Below, in pieces: positions 9,125 to 17,731 of a DNA stretch of 42,767 bases; positions within the stretch are counted from its first letter, which is position 1; every line of letters begins with the position of its first letter. The position numbers and the translations under genes are program-made. Origin of the DNA: Terriglobia bacterium (lineage in GTDB: Bacteria; Acidobacteriota; Terriglobia; Bryobacterales; Bryobacteraceae); contig JANYDS010000088.1 of assembly GCA_025363475.1 (NCBI GenBank), positions 1-42,767 of the forward strand, given 5' to 3'. The notes under the pieces are model-generated. The model did no database searches. It was not told the DNA's origin and was given only the letters and a program-made list of their open reading frames with translations.

Positions 9125-10064
9125 TTACGAGCCCTTATCGCCGTTCACATCTTTAATCTTGAGGTCGGTACCTTTGGCAATCAGGGCTTTGATTACTTCC
9201 GGTTCCTGGTGGTCGGTTGCAGTGGCCGGCATCAGCGTAGTCATGCCCCGTCCATCCTGTGCATTCACATCTGCGCCCGCTGCCAGCAAGGTCTTGACCA
9301 CATCCGCATCGGTTGGGGCAAAGGCACATGCCAGCCCGAGGGCTGTGAATTTGCCGAGGCCGGGAGTCCCGATCACGGTCCGCGAACCCGGAGGCCGTGT
9401 GGCCAGATTCACGTTCGCGCCCTTTGAGAGCAGCAGCTTTACCGCGACCAGATTTTGATTGCTCGCCGCGTTCATAAGCGGAGTCTGGCCGGTATTGTCG
9501 GCGGCGTTCACGTCGAGCCCGGCCTCTACAAACAGCCGGATCGTTTCCATGTCGTTTCCGTTGGCAGCCATGTACAGCGCAGTCTTCTTCGCGTTGTCCA
9601 TGGCTCTGATATTCGCGCCTTTGGCGAGCATCAGTTTGACGGTCGCCGCGGAGGGATCACTCATTGCAGCAATCAACAGCGGAGTGTGGCCCAGTTTCGA
9701 CGCCGCGTTCACATCCGCCCCACGGTCGATCAGCATCTTCCCTTTGCGTGGATCGGCGGCAGCCCGGATCAGCGCCGTGGAGCCAAATGTGTTCTTCGCG
9801 TTGACGTCCGCGCCTTTGTCCATCAGGAGTTGCATGGCTTCCGGTGAGCCGATTGCAGCTGCATACATCAGAGGTGTAATGCCACGGTCATCCGCCAGAT
9901 CCACGCCTGAAACCTGTGCCAGTTTTGAAATTGCAGCTAAATCGTTGGAGCGGATGGCGGTGTAGAAGGCGTCGGTGGCATCATCCGCCAACGGCTATAC
10001 CGGGCAGTGCAATTAGATTGACGAATACGGCAAACAGGGCCCCCGTGGTGTTCCGGAGGGACAT
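9125..10064 (-). pseudogene. Secreted ankyrin-repeat protein, frameshift at the signal-peptide junction
   Basis: The mature part is about 288 residues of ankyrin repeats (G.TPLM.AA...., .GADVNA pattern) covering nearly the whole chain. Read alone it would need a TTG start (9991), with a stop codon two codons upstream. In the neighbouring frame an ATG at 10064 opens a clear signal peptide (MSLRNTTGALFAVFV, then NLIALPGIAV) that runs directly into ADDATDAF if one G of a GTTGGCGG stretch near 9986-9992 is removed. The full gene would then be 312 residues. Periplasmic ankyrin proteins are common in Acidobacteria and probably act as protein-binding scaffolds; no partner is evident here. Without the repair the protein lacks an export signal. 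Confidence 0.8.
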
Positions 10065-10383
10065 GATTCCGGAGTATATCAAGACATGGCTGGGATGGCG
10101 GCGCTCGGTTTATTCGGCAAGTGCTCGGAACGTATCCCTTGAATGAGGCGACGAATTCCCGACCCGCCTCGAGTTGCTCCTCAAGCGGCGAACCGCAGGC
10201 TGTGGTGTCGCCAGATGCTTCCGGCGCAGCGTTTTCGCTTGTATCTGCGTGGTTGGCGGTCCGCGAAGTTTCGGGCCCGTTTTCGTTGAACATCGTCACA
10301 ACATGCTTGAAGTATTGCATTCCTGGACGGTCATGAATCGGTTCGGCTCGACCGGCTGCGTGAATGAGCCTGTTTGGAAAGGA
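10065..10383. other. Intergenic region without a convincing gene
   Basis: Minus-strand frames exist here (for example GMQYFKHVVTMFNENG and EEQLEAGREFVASFKGY), but none has a recognisable start, family pattern or ribosome binding site. The stretch may hold the promoter of the ankyrin gene. I see no RNA gene or repeat. Confidence 0.4.
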
Positions 10384-10420
10384 CGACCCCAACGAAGCCT
10401 TCCGTTGGGGTCGAGTTTTT
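10384..10420 (-). terminator. Rho-independent terminator downstream of wrbA (bidirectional form)
   Basis: Perfect 11-bp arms CGACCCCAACG and CGTTGGGGTCG enclose an 8-nt loop. A T-run (GTTTTT) follows on the plus strand, and A-run/T-rich flanks are seen on the minus strand. It sits 19 bp after the wrbA stop. Confidence 0.75.
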
Positions 10421-10438
10421 CGGTTGTCCGTGCGCGAA

Positions 10439-11050
10439 CTAAACCGCGCCTTTCAACGCCCCCGCAACCGAAGCCACGCGGCGCCCCTGATATTCCGCAA
10501 CTGCCACGTCCTGAGCCGTCGGAGGCGCACTCGCCTGTCCCGACACCGTTGAAGCGCCATAAGGCGTACCTGCCGCAAACATCGCCGGATCACCATACCC
10601 CAGCGGCACAATAATCAGGCCCAGATGAGCCATGAAATTGTACATCGTCAAAATCGTGCTCTCATTGCCGCCGTGGGTAGTCGATGTCGATGTAAACGCC
10701 GAACCCGCTTTCCCCACCAGCTTGCCCTGGAACCACAAGCCGCCCAGGGAATCGACAAAAGCCTTCAGTTCCGATGTCACATTGCCAAACCGCGTCGGCG
10801 TGCCGAACACGATCCCATCCGCCCAAACCGCATCGTCCGCAGTTGGGGCCGGATATTCGGCATTCATGCGCGCCGCGTTTTCCGCCCAGCCAGGAGCGGT
10901 CGCCATCACATCCGGCCCCGCCAACTCGCGAACTCGCCGTAACCGGACCTCCGCGCCCTTCGATTCAGCGCCCGCCGCTATCGATTTCGCCATCGCTTCT
11001 GTAGAACCGTTGCGCGAGTAAAAAACGATTAGAACTCTTGTTTCACTCAT
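10439..11050 (-). CDS. wrbA: NAD(P)H:quinone oxidoreductase, WrbA family flavoprotein
   Basis: The 203-residue length is typical of WrbA, a cytoplasmic FMN enzyme that reduces quinones by two electrons and so limits oxidative stress. The flavodoxin P-loop is seen at residues 7-16 (IVFYSRNGST), followed by FGTPTRFGNV (about 84-93), LGGLWFQGKLVGKAGSAFTS and THGG (about 125-128), all hallmark WrbA segments. AAGGAG lies 7 nt before the ATG. It is the last gene of a marR-pirin-wrbA operon, 17 bp after the pirin stop, and a terminator follows. Confidence 0.93.
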   Translation of the reverse strand: MSETRVLIVFYSRNGSTEAMAKSIAAGAESKGAEVRLRRVRELAGPDVMATAPGWAENAARMNAEYPAPTADDAVWADGIVFGTPTRFGNVTSELKAFVDSLGGLWFQGKLVGKAGSAFTSTSTTHGGNESTILTMYNFMAHLGLIIVPLGYGDPAMFAAGTPYGASTVSGQASAPPTAQDVAVAEYQGRRVASVAGALKGAV

Positions 11051-11067
11051 TCTCTTTCTCCTTAAAC

Positions 11068-11949
11068 TTACTGAACGTATTCCAGCCGGCCCATCTTGCC
11101 AGCCCGGTAATCTTCCATCGCCTGCCGTAACTCGGCCTGCGTATTCATCACAAACGGTCCGCCACTGGCCACTGGTTCACCAATCGGCTCACCGCTCAAA
11201 ACCAGCAGCACCGAATCGGCGTGCGCTTCAATGGCAACTGATTCCCCGCCTGCACTCAGCAGGCCCATTTGCGCCTTGCCGGAAATCGCGGAAGAACCGT
11301 TCACCACAACGTCCCCGTGCAGCAGGACTAAACCAGCCTGATGTCCGGCCGGAATCTTTACTTCCACCTTGCTGCCCGCTTTCAGATCAAGGTCAAACAG
11401 ATTCACGGCAGTGAATGTCTTCGCAGGTCCGCGGACCCCATCCAGTTCCCCTGCAATCACGCGCGCTGTTGAGCCGGAGCCCAGATCCACAACCGGAATC
11501 TGCGCGCTGGCAATCGCCTGATATCGCGGCGCAGACATCTTGAACGCCTTCGGTAAATTCACCCACAACTGCACCATTTCAAACGTGCCGCCCGCTTTCG
11601 TGAACTCGCGTTCATGCAGCTCCTCATGCACCACGCCCGATGCCGCAGTCATCCACTGCACGTCGCCGGGGAAAATCGTCCCGGCATTTCCCGCCGAATC
11701 CCGGTGTTCCACCGCGCCCTGATAGGCGATGGTCACCGTCTCAAAACCGCGATGCGGGTGTTCTCCCACGCCACGCGGCCGGCTCGAAGGCAGAAACTCC
11801 GTGGGGCTCACATAATCCAGCATCAGGAACGGATCAATCTGCCGATCCACACCGCTCGACGGAATCAGGTTGTGGACTGGAAACCCGTCTCCCACCCAAT
11901 GATTCGACCCCGCCTCAAACACACCCAAAACTTCTTTTTGCGTACTCAT
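11068..11949 (-). CDS. Pirin family protein (quercetin-dioxygenase-like bicupin)
   Basis: At 293 residues this is a two-cupin pirin. The N-terminal cupin carries the iron ligands in GEHPHRGFET and GVVHEELHE, the normal pirin arrangement of three His and one Glu. Some bacterial pirins cleave quercetin-like flavonols or act as redox sensors; the true substrate here is not known. The start ATG 11947-11949 lies 3 bp after the marR stop, and wrbA follows after 17 bp. The pairing with a MarR regulator and a quinone reductase suggests an aromatic or oxidative-stress response operon. Confidence 0.9.
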   Translation of the reverse strand: MSTQKEVLGVFEAGSNHWVGDGFPVHNLIPSSGVDRQIDPFLMLDYVSPTEFLPSSRPRGVGEHPHRGFETVTIAYQGAVEHRDSAGNAGTIFPGDVQWMTAASGVVHEELHEREFTKAGGTFEMVQLWVNLPKAFKMSAPRYQAIASAQIPVVDLGSGSTARVIAGELDGVRGPAKTFTAVNLFDLDLKAGSKVEVKIPAGHQAGLVLLHGDVVVNGSSAISGKAQMGLLSAGGESVAIEAHADSVLLVLSGEPIGEPVASGGPFVMNTQAELRQAMEDYRAGKMGRLEYVQ

Positions 11950-11952
11950 TTT

Positions 11953-12378
11953 TCATTTCTCTTCCGCCGCCCGGCCCAGCTTGCGCAACAGGCCAGTCAG
12001 TGTTTGCAATTCATTCTTTGTCAGAGCCGAAACTGGTTTTTCCATGTCTTCGGCATGTTGGGTAAACAGCTTCTGAATCAGCCTTTCGCCCTCCGCGGTC
12101 AGATGCACAATCCAGCTGCGCCGGTCACCGGGATCGTCGCGCCGCTCAACCAGCCCGCGCCGCTCCAGACGATCTACCGCCGCCGTCATCGATCCGCTGG
12201 TCAGCAGGACTTTTTTCCCCAGCGCATTCACCGCCAGCGGCCCCTTGTGCAACAGGGCTTCCAGAACAGCAAAATCACTCGGGCACATTTCGAGGCCCTG
12301 CAAACTTGCGTGGGCGTGGGCTTCCAGTGCACGGGTGGCTTTCCACATAAGCAGCCAGATATGAACGCCCTGTTTCAT
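11953..12378 (-). CDS. MarR family transcriptional regulator
   Basis: The 141-residue start (ATG 12378) is preferred over a longer frame because upstream codons run through a palindromic operator and add no family sequence. A winged helix-turn-helix is visible (CPSDFAVLEALLHKGPLAVN, then LLTSGSMTAAVDRLERRGLV), and the wing DPGDRRSWIVHLT is typical of MarR. It likely represses itself and the downstream pirin and wrbA genes and is released by a phenolic or oxidising ligand. That role is inferred from the operon and the operator position. Confidence 0.88.
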   Translation of the reverse strand: MKQGVHIWLLMWKATRALEAHAHASLQGLEMCPSDFAVLEALLHKGPLAVNALGKKVLLTSGSMTAAVDRLERRGLVERRDDPGDRRSWIVHLTAEGERLIQKLFTQHAEDMEKPVSALTKNELQTLTGLLRKLGRAAEEK

Positions 12379-12393
12379 CTTGTTATTAAGATG

Positions 12394-12405
12394 CTTGACG
12401 TCAAG
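12394..12405. promoter_or_regulatory. Palindromic operator upstream of marR
   Basis: CTTGACGTCAAG is a perfect 12-bp palindrome 16 bp before the marR start. MarR dimers bind palindromes of this size near their own start codon. The assignment to this MarR protein is inference. Confidence 0.6.
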
Positions 12406-12422
12406 ATAAGTTTCGTAAAAAA

Positions 12423-13373
12423 CTACTCTCCCCACGCCAGGCCCGCGAACTCGCGTTTTTTCTGAAACCCGCAGCCCTCATAGAGCCTCACCGCGCCCAG
12501 GTTTGAATCCGTCACCGTAAGACTCACCCGCTTGACGCCAACTTCCGCGAGCGACTCCAGTGCCACACGCATCAAGCCCGAGCCCAAACCGCCAGCTCGC
12601 GCGCCAGGCACTACGCAGAGTTGCGTAATATGACCAGTCACGGGGCCGACAAAGCTCACCAGAATCATCCCCGCCAGCCGCCCGGTCTCTACATCCAAAG
12701 CCACGAACGACCCTTCCGAAAAAAACATCCCCGCACTGGGAAACTTCAGTATGTTGCGCAGAAAGCGGCGCGCCCCGGCCATCCCGTGATATTGATCATT
12801 GATCAGGCTGTCCACATGGCCCTCATAGGCCAGAGTGATCACCCCGGCTGCGCCCTCAAAGTGATGCTCAGCCCAGCGTTCCAAACGGTAACGACGCGGA
12901 TTCAACTGTGTTTCCGCTGGCCGCGCACCAGCCAGATTCGCCGACATCATCATCCGGTCAAAAATATGGAGGCCAAGAGATTCTGCCACAGTCCGCGCCA
13001 CGCCCCGGTCAACCAGCAGCATCTGGCTCTCCATCCGCCTCAGACCCGGCATCGCCAGCAGGCCTTCAGCCACGGTGCCCAGGAGCCGGACCTCATTGAT
13101 GCCGTCCCGCCAGCCCTCCCGCACGAAAATATCGCCAACCATCCCCTTGCCGCCATCAAACGCGGAATATCCGTAACCCACTACTTCCCCGCGATCGAGC
13201 AGCGCGCAGCCAGTCAATTCCCGCGTATCGATGCAACCCCGGATCGCTTCAGCCGCATGTCGAAAATCCCAGTCGAGTTCCTGCTCCCATTCCACAGTCT
13301 CCTCAAGCAGCAGGGCGTCCATTTCCCGCCCCACAACCCGCCGGATATCCACCATCTCCAGAACCGCCACCAT
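12423..13373 (-). CDS. GNAT-family N-acetyltransferase (probable double-GNAT)
   Basis: The C-terminal half has the acetyl-CoA-binding pattern of GNAT proteins (ITQLCVVPGARAGGLGSGLM, then LTVTDSNLGAVRLYEGCGF). The N-terminal half (about residues 1-150) looks like a second, degenerate GNAT fold (GEVVGYGYSAF, GDIFVREGWR). I chose ATG 13373 (316 aa); ATG 13355 is an equally possible start. A longer frame reaching 13532 would overlap the divergent EF-G-like gene and is unlikely. The acyl acceptor is unknown. The gene ends 45 bp before the marR start on the same strand. Confidence 0.8.
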   Translation of the reverse strand: MVAVLEMVDIRRVVGREMDALLLEETVEWEQELDWDFRHAAEAIRGCIDTRELTGCALLDRGEVVGYGYSAFDGGKGMVGDIFVREGWRDGINEVRLLGTVAEGLLAMPGLRRMESQMLLVDRGVARTVAESLGLHIFDRMMMSANLAGARPAETQLNPRRYRLERWAEHHFEGAAGVITLAYEGHVDSLINDQYHGMAGARRFLRNILKFPSAGMFFSEGSFVALDVETGRLAGMILVSFVGPVTGHITQLCVVPGARAGGLGSGLMRVALESLAEVGVKRVSLTVTDSNLGAVRLYEGCGFQKKREFAGLAWGE

Positions 13374-13475
13374 GGCCACGAGTATACGAAAGCGCAAGCT
13401 TCCCGACCTTTCTGACAGGCATATCCACCGGTGATCAATTGTGTTACGATGCGGCTTCAGAACGGAGGCGCATCC

Positions 13476-15572
13476 GTGAAAAACTACGAGACGAAGGACG
13501 TGCGGAACGTCGGCTTTGCAGGTCATGGTCACTGCGGCAAGACTTCAGTAGTCGCAGGCATTCTCTTCGCAGCCGGAGCAACAGCCCGGCTCACCAAAGT
13601 CGCAGATGGCAACACCATCACAGACTGTGACGATGAAGAGATCCAGCGCAAACACACCATTTCCACCTCACTCGCGGCGGTTGAGTGGAAGAAAAGCAAG
13701 ATCAACATTCTCGACACGCCCGGCTTCAACATGTTCTCGAATGATGCAAGGGGAACGCTCGTCGCGGCAGACGCTGTTGTCTTCGTCATTGATGCTGTTC
13801 ACGGTGTGGAACCGCAGACAGAAAAGATGTGGGCAGTGGCGGATGATTATGGCCTGCCCCGCGCGATCGTAATCAATAAACTTGACCGCGACCGCGCCAG
13901 TTTCGAGCGAGCACTGGACAGCATTCATGAACGATTCGGGCGCACTGCGGTGCCAATTCAGTTACCGCTGGGCAACGACAAGGAATTCCGCGGCGTCATC
14001 GATCTGATCCGCATGAAAGCGTTCCTTTATATCCCCGATGGCGATGGCAAATCGCGCATGGTGGAAATCCCCGCTGAATATGCCGAAGCCGCCAAACTCG
14101 CCCACGAACAACTGGTAGAGGCCGTGGCCGAAGGTAAAGACGACCTGATGCAGGAGTTCTTCGAAACCGGCACTCTGCCGGAAGAACACATCGTGCAGGG
14201 CCTTGACGAAGAGATGCGCGAAAACCGCATCTTCCCCATCGTATGCATGTCTGGCGCACACAACATTGGGTCCGATCTGCTGCTCGACCTGATCGTCGAG
14301 GCGTTCCCCTCACCCGCTGACCGCCCTCCCGTGAAACTGACATGGAATGGCGGCGAAACCGAACGCAATTACTGCGATAACAGCCCGGCCGCAGCGTTCG
14401 TCTTCAAGACTACAGCTGACCCCTTCGCCGGCCGCATCAGCTTCTTCAAAGTGCTGTCCGGCTGCATCAAAACCGATTCCAGCCTGTACAACAGCGCGCG
14501 GAGTTCCACTGAACGTCTGGCCCATCTGAGCGTGCCGTTTGGCAAAACTCTGGTCCCCGTGACAGAGCTCCATGCCGGCGATATCGGAGCGGTGGCCAAG
14601 CTGCATGACACGCTGACGGGCGACACCATTACTGACAAGTCATATTCAGTGGTTTTCAAACCCGTTAAGCTCAGTGAACCCTCGATCGCCTTCGCGGTCG
14701 AAGCTAAAAGCCGAAATGACGAAGACCGCATGGGCAATGCGCTGCATAAAATCCTCGAGGAAGATCTTTCCCTGCGTTTTTATCGCGATCCGCAGACCAA
14801 AGAATTTTTAGTGGCGGGCACGGGTCAGCAGCACGTTGAAATTGCCGTGAGTCGCCTGAAACGGCGCTACGGTGTGGATGTCGCCCTCAAAGCCCCCAAA
14901 ATTCCGTATCGGGAAACGATTCGCGGGCACGCTGATGTGCAGGGTCGCCATAAGAAACAAACCGGCGGCCACGGGCAGTTTGGCGATTGCTGGATTCGCC
15001 TGGAACCCCTGCCGCGTGGCGCGCAGTTTGAATTCGTGAACGATACTTTTGGAGGCTCTATCCCCAAAAACTATATTCCGGCCGTGGAGAAAGGGATTAT
15101 TGAAACCGCCGAGCGTGGTTTCCTGGCTGGATTCCCCATGGTCGATTTCAAAGTCACTGTCTATGACGGTTCTTACCATGATGTCGATTCCTCGGAACTG
15201 GCGTTCAAGCTGGCGGCACGAAAAGCCTTCCGCAACGCTATGCAGACAGCCAAACCGTCTCTGCTGGAACCGGTGATGAACATTGAGGTGCAGACTCCGC
15301 TGGAGTTTGCCGGGGACCTGATGGGCGACTTGAACGGCCGCCGCGGACGGATCTCAGGAATGGATGTTCAGGGCGGTACGCAGATCATCCGGGCCGTAGT
15401 GCCCATGGCAGAAATGTTGAATTATCAGAACGATTTGACGTCTCACACGCAGGGGCGTGGTTCGTTTTCCATGGAATTTGACCACTATGACTACGTCCCG
15501 CAGTTGCAGGCGGATAAGATCATTGCCGCCGCAAAACACATCAATGCGCACGAAGACGGAGACGATGATTAA
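13476..15572 (+). CDS. EF-G-like translational GTPase (divergent EF-G paralogue)
   Basis: GTG 13476 is chosen as start because GGAGG (13464-13468) lies 7 nt upstream, giving 698 aa. The GTPase motifs are G1 GHGHCGKTS (16-24), G3 DTPG (80-83) and G4 NKLD (134-137). The G2 region reads QRKHTIS rather than RGITI, and G1 has GHGHCGKT instead of AHIDAGKT. Domain IV is present (KQTGGHGQFGDC) and the C-terminal stretch FAGDLMGDLNGRRGRISGM is EF-G-like. Such divergent paralogues (EF-G2/'FusA-like') occur beside true EF-G in several phyla, and their function is not settled. They are not assumed to be the main translocase. No str-operon genes are adjacent. Confidence 0.92.
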   Translation: MKNYETKDVRNVGFAGHGHCGKTSVVAGILFAAGATARLTKVADGNTITDCDDEEIQRKHTISTSLAAVEWKKSKINILDTPGFNMFSNDARGTLVAADAVVFVIDAVHGVEPQTEKMWAVADDYGLPRAIVINKLDRDRASFERALDSIHERFGRTAVPIQLPLGNDKEFRGVIDLIRMKAFLYIPDGDGKSRMVEIPAEYAEAAKLAHEQLVEAVAEGKDDLMQEFFETGTLPEEHIVQGLDEEMRENRIFPIVCMSGAHNIGSDLLLDLIVEAFPSPADRPPVKLTWNGGETERNYCDNSPAAAFVFKTTADPFAGRISFFKVLSGCIKTDSSLYNSARSSTERLAHLSVPFGKTLVPVTELHAGDIGAVAKLHDTLTGDTITDKSYSVVFKPVKLSEPSIAFAVEAKSRNDEDRMGNALHKILEEDLSLRFYRDPQTKEFLVAGTGQQHVEIAVSRLKRRYGVDVALKAPKIPYRETIRGHADVQGRHKKQTGGHGQFGDCWIRLEPLPRGAQFEFVNDTFGGSIPKNYIPAVEKGIIETAERGFLAGFPMVDFKVTVYDGSYHDVDSSELAFKLAARKAFRNAMQTAKPSLLEPVMNIEVQTPLEFAGDLMGDLNGRRGRISGMDVQGGTQIIRAVVPMAEMLNYQNDLTSHTQGRGSFSMEFDHYDYVPQLQADKIIAAAKHINAHEDGDDD

Positions 15573-15963
15573 CCGGTGTGATTCGAACGCTATTGCACCC
15601 CGATATTCACTTCATCCGTCAAGGCATCGGATGTCAGTCGAAGCGACTATTTATTCTGCCATGGGTATCAACTGGACAACTGTCCGATGTGATGATCCGT
15701 TCCATCGCGGTTTTGAATACGTCCCGTTTTCCAGCCAAAACCTCTACGGGCCTATTGACGAACTCTGGACCTAAGCCCCTGTCACCCGCAAGGCGCAGGG
15801 GGGGCCCAAGGGTAATGCCGGGGTGGTTGACGCAATTGTAACCATTAAGGTAGCCTGAAGAGGTCGCTGGCGGGCCAGAGCGCCCTGCAAGGTAAGACTG
15901 TCCGCGGGATGCTTCCGTTGACGGACACCTGGTATACCCGAATATCCGATTCGAGGAGAGTGG
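15573..15963 (+). other. Long G-rich leader / intergenic region before the lytic transglycosylase gene
   Basis: No convincing gene lies in these 391 bp. The part 15781-15910 is rich in paired G and C blocks: CCCGC (15785-15789) can pair with GCGGG (15904-15908), and GGTT (15825-15828) with AACC (15840-15843). A GGGGGGCCCAA...GGGGTGG...GGTAGCC order is seen. This faintly recalls the c-di-AMP (ydaO-yuaA) riboswitch, which often precedes cell-wall hydrolase genes, but the later conserved blocks are not convincing. See the findings. Confidence 0.35.
15918..15946 (+). promoter_or_regulatory. Candidate promoter of the transglycosylase gene
   Basis: TTGACG (15918-15923), a 17-nt spacer and AATATC (15941-15946) lie just before a strong GAGGAGAG ribosome binding site and ATG 15964. 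If this is the main promoter, the upstream structured region would not be transcribed. Confidence 0.35.
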
Positions 15964-17649
15964 ATGGTCTGGAATTCGAAATCTGTTTTTGCTTTTGTGT
16001 TAACCGTTCTACTGGTAACTCCGAACGAACTCCTCTACGCTCAGCAAGCTGGCTTCCAAACTTCTTTCCTCGCCCCCGCGGCGGTCCACACCCCGGCAAT
16101 CATCCCCAGCGTTTCTGACGCTGAGCACCTTCCTTACCTCAGGCAACTCCGCAAAGACAATAAGATCTCGGCGTCTGCATTCAAACCAAGTCCTTCCGAT
16201 TTATTGATCCAGCAGGCTGAAGAAAGATTCGCCAGCGGGCGGAAATTTTATCAGGAAGGCGATTTTGACCGCGCGCGCTCAGAATATGATGCCGCCATCG
16301 CCATCATGCTGCAGGGTTCGGAAAATCCTACAGACCGGCGACTTTTTGAGGCCCGCCTCGAAGATATGGTGGACGCCATTCACCATGATGACCTTTCCGG
16401 GCTCGGGGGGGCGTCTCAGGGCGATCCCTCGGCGTTTGACAAGGCTCCGCTCGACGACATCCTCACCATGACCTTCCCGGTGGACCCCCGTCTCAAAGAT
16501 AAGGTGCAGACCGAAGTCAGCCGCACATCTTCCGCGCTTCCCCTGGTCGTCAACGACACCGTTCTCAGCTATATCAATTATTTCAACACTCGCGGGCACC
16601 GCACCATGGAAGGCGGCCTGGCCCGTGCCGGCAAATTCCGTCCCATGATTTCGCGTGTTCTGGCAGAAGAGGGCGTGCCCCAGGAATTGATCCATCTCGC
16701 TCAGGCAGAATCCGGCTTCATGCCCCGTGCCATGTCACGTGCTGCTGCCGGTGGTATGTGGCAGTTCGTCAAATTCCGCGGCAATGAGTACGGGCTCCAC
16801 CAGACTGCTTATACGGATGAGCGTTTCGACCCTGAGAAAGCGACCCGCGCGGCAGCCCGGCATCTGCACGATCTTTATAACGAATTTGGCGACTGGTATC
16901 TGGCCATTGCAGCCTACAATTGCGGTCCAGGCAATGTAGAGAAGGCCGTGGAACGTACCGGTTATGCGGATTTCTGGGAACTGCGCGCACGTGGCGCACT
17001 GCCTGCCGAAACCACCGCATATGTACCGATCATTCTCGCCATGACCATCATGACGAAGAATGCGCAGGCGTATAACCTTGATCAGGTGGTCCCGGATGAT
17101 CCATTCGAGTACGACACAATCACGACCACGGCCCAGACCAACCTGGCGCTAATTGGCGATATCACCGATACAGCCGTGCCGCAATTGCTTCAGTACAATC
17201 CGGCGCTGCTGAAGAACATGGCTCCTGCGGCGTTTGAAATTCGTGTACCTAAAGGTTCGGGTGAGCGGCTTGCGTCCGCGCTCGAAAACGTGCCTGCCGA
17301 AAAGCGCGCGTCGGCCCGCATGCATCGGGTGGAAGCGGGGGAAAGCCTGGTTGCGATCGCACGGCAGTTTAGTACGACTGCGGCCCGGATTACGTCGGCA
17401 AATAACATCGCGGGCGAAGAGTTGGAACCGGGTAGCCTGCTGGTCATCCCCGGCGGTTATCGTGAACCAGCACCGGTCGTGCGTGCCGCAATGCGTCCGG
17501 CTGCGCGTAAAGGTGTCCTCACTGCAACCCGCAAAGGCACCTCTGGGACTCGCCCGGCCACGCGCAATACAGTTGCTAAAGCGCCTGTTCACCGCTCGAC
17601 AACCACCATTGCTCAGGCAAAAGAACGCCGAACTGCTCTGAATCGCTAA
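15964..17649 (+). CDS. MltD-like lytic transglycosylase with LysM domain
   Basis: This 561-residue secreted or membrane-anchored peptidoglycan hydrolase cleaves the MurNAc-GlcNAc bond with anhydro-ring formation. A hydrophobic leader covers residues 7-26. Residues about 85-120 look like a TPR-like helical pair (AEERFASGRKFYQEGDFDRA). The SLT domain (about 220-350) has catalytic E249 in LIHLAQAESGF, plus AAGGMWQF and AAYNCGPGNV. One LysM domain follows (about 453-497, HRVEAGESLVAIARQF to GSLLVIPGG). The last 60 residues are unusually basic and Ala/Thr/Arg rich. GAGGAGAG precedes the ATG. A histone-H1-like gene lies 82 bp downstream. Confidence 0.92.
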   Translation: MVWNSKSVFAFVLTVLLVTPNELLYAQQAGFQTSFLAPAAVHTPAIIPSVSDAEHLPYLRQLRKDNKISASAFKPSPSDLLIQQAEERFASGRKFYQEGDFDRARSEYDAAIAIMLQGSENPTDRRLFEARLEDMVDAIHHDDLSGLGGASQGDPSAFDKAPLDDILTMTFPVDPRLKDKVQTEVSRTSSALPLVVNDTVLSYINYFNTRGHRTMEGGLARAGKFRPMISRVLAEEGVPQELIHLAQAESGFMPRAMSRAAAGGMWQFVKFRGNEYGLHQTAYTDERFDPEKATRAAARHLHDLYNEFGDWYLAIAAYNCGPGNVEKAVERTGYADFWELRARGALPAETTAYVPIILAMTIMTKNAQAYNLDQVVPDDPFEYDTITTTAQTNLALIGDITDTAVPQLLQYNPALLKNMAPAAFEIRVPKGSGERLASALENVPAEKRASARMHRVEAGESLVAIARQFSTTAARITSANNIAGEELEPGSLLVIPGGYREPAPVVRAAMRPAARKGVLTATRKGTSGTRPATRNTVAKAPVHRSTTTIAQAKERRTALNR

Positions 17650-17668
17650 GCTTTTTTCGCTTCGCCCC

Positions 17669-17696
17669 TTGCCAACAAATTAAAAAACGGTATGCT
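17669..17696 (+). promoter_or_regulatory. Promoter of the histone-H1-like gene
   Basis: TTGCCA (17669-17674), a 16-nt A-rich spacer and TATGCT (17691-17696) stand in an otherwise AT-poor area, 35 bp before ATG 17732. Confidence 0.5.
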
Positions 17697-17731
17697 AATG
17701 AAGACCCGTGCCGAAACAGGAGGCTGACTCA

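Noticed and set aside
15578-15841. 87-residue ORF after the EF-G-like gene
   Set aside because: No ribosome binding site or family pattern, and it overlaps the structured G-rich leader.
15825-15850. GACGCAA motif suggesting a c-di-GMP-I (GEMM) riboswitch
   Set aside because: The GAAA tetraloop, its receptor and the flanking stems of GEMM-I are not found around it.
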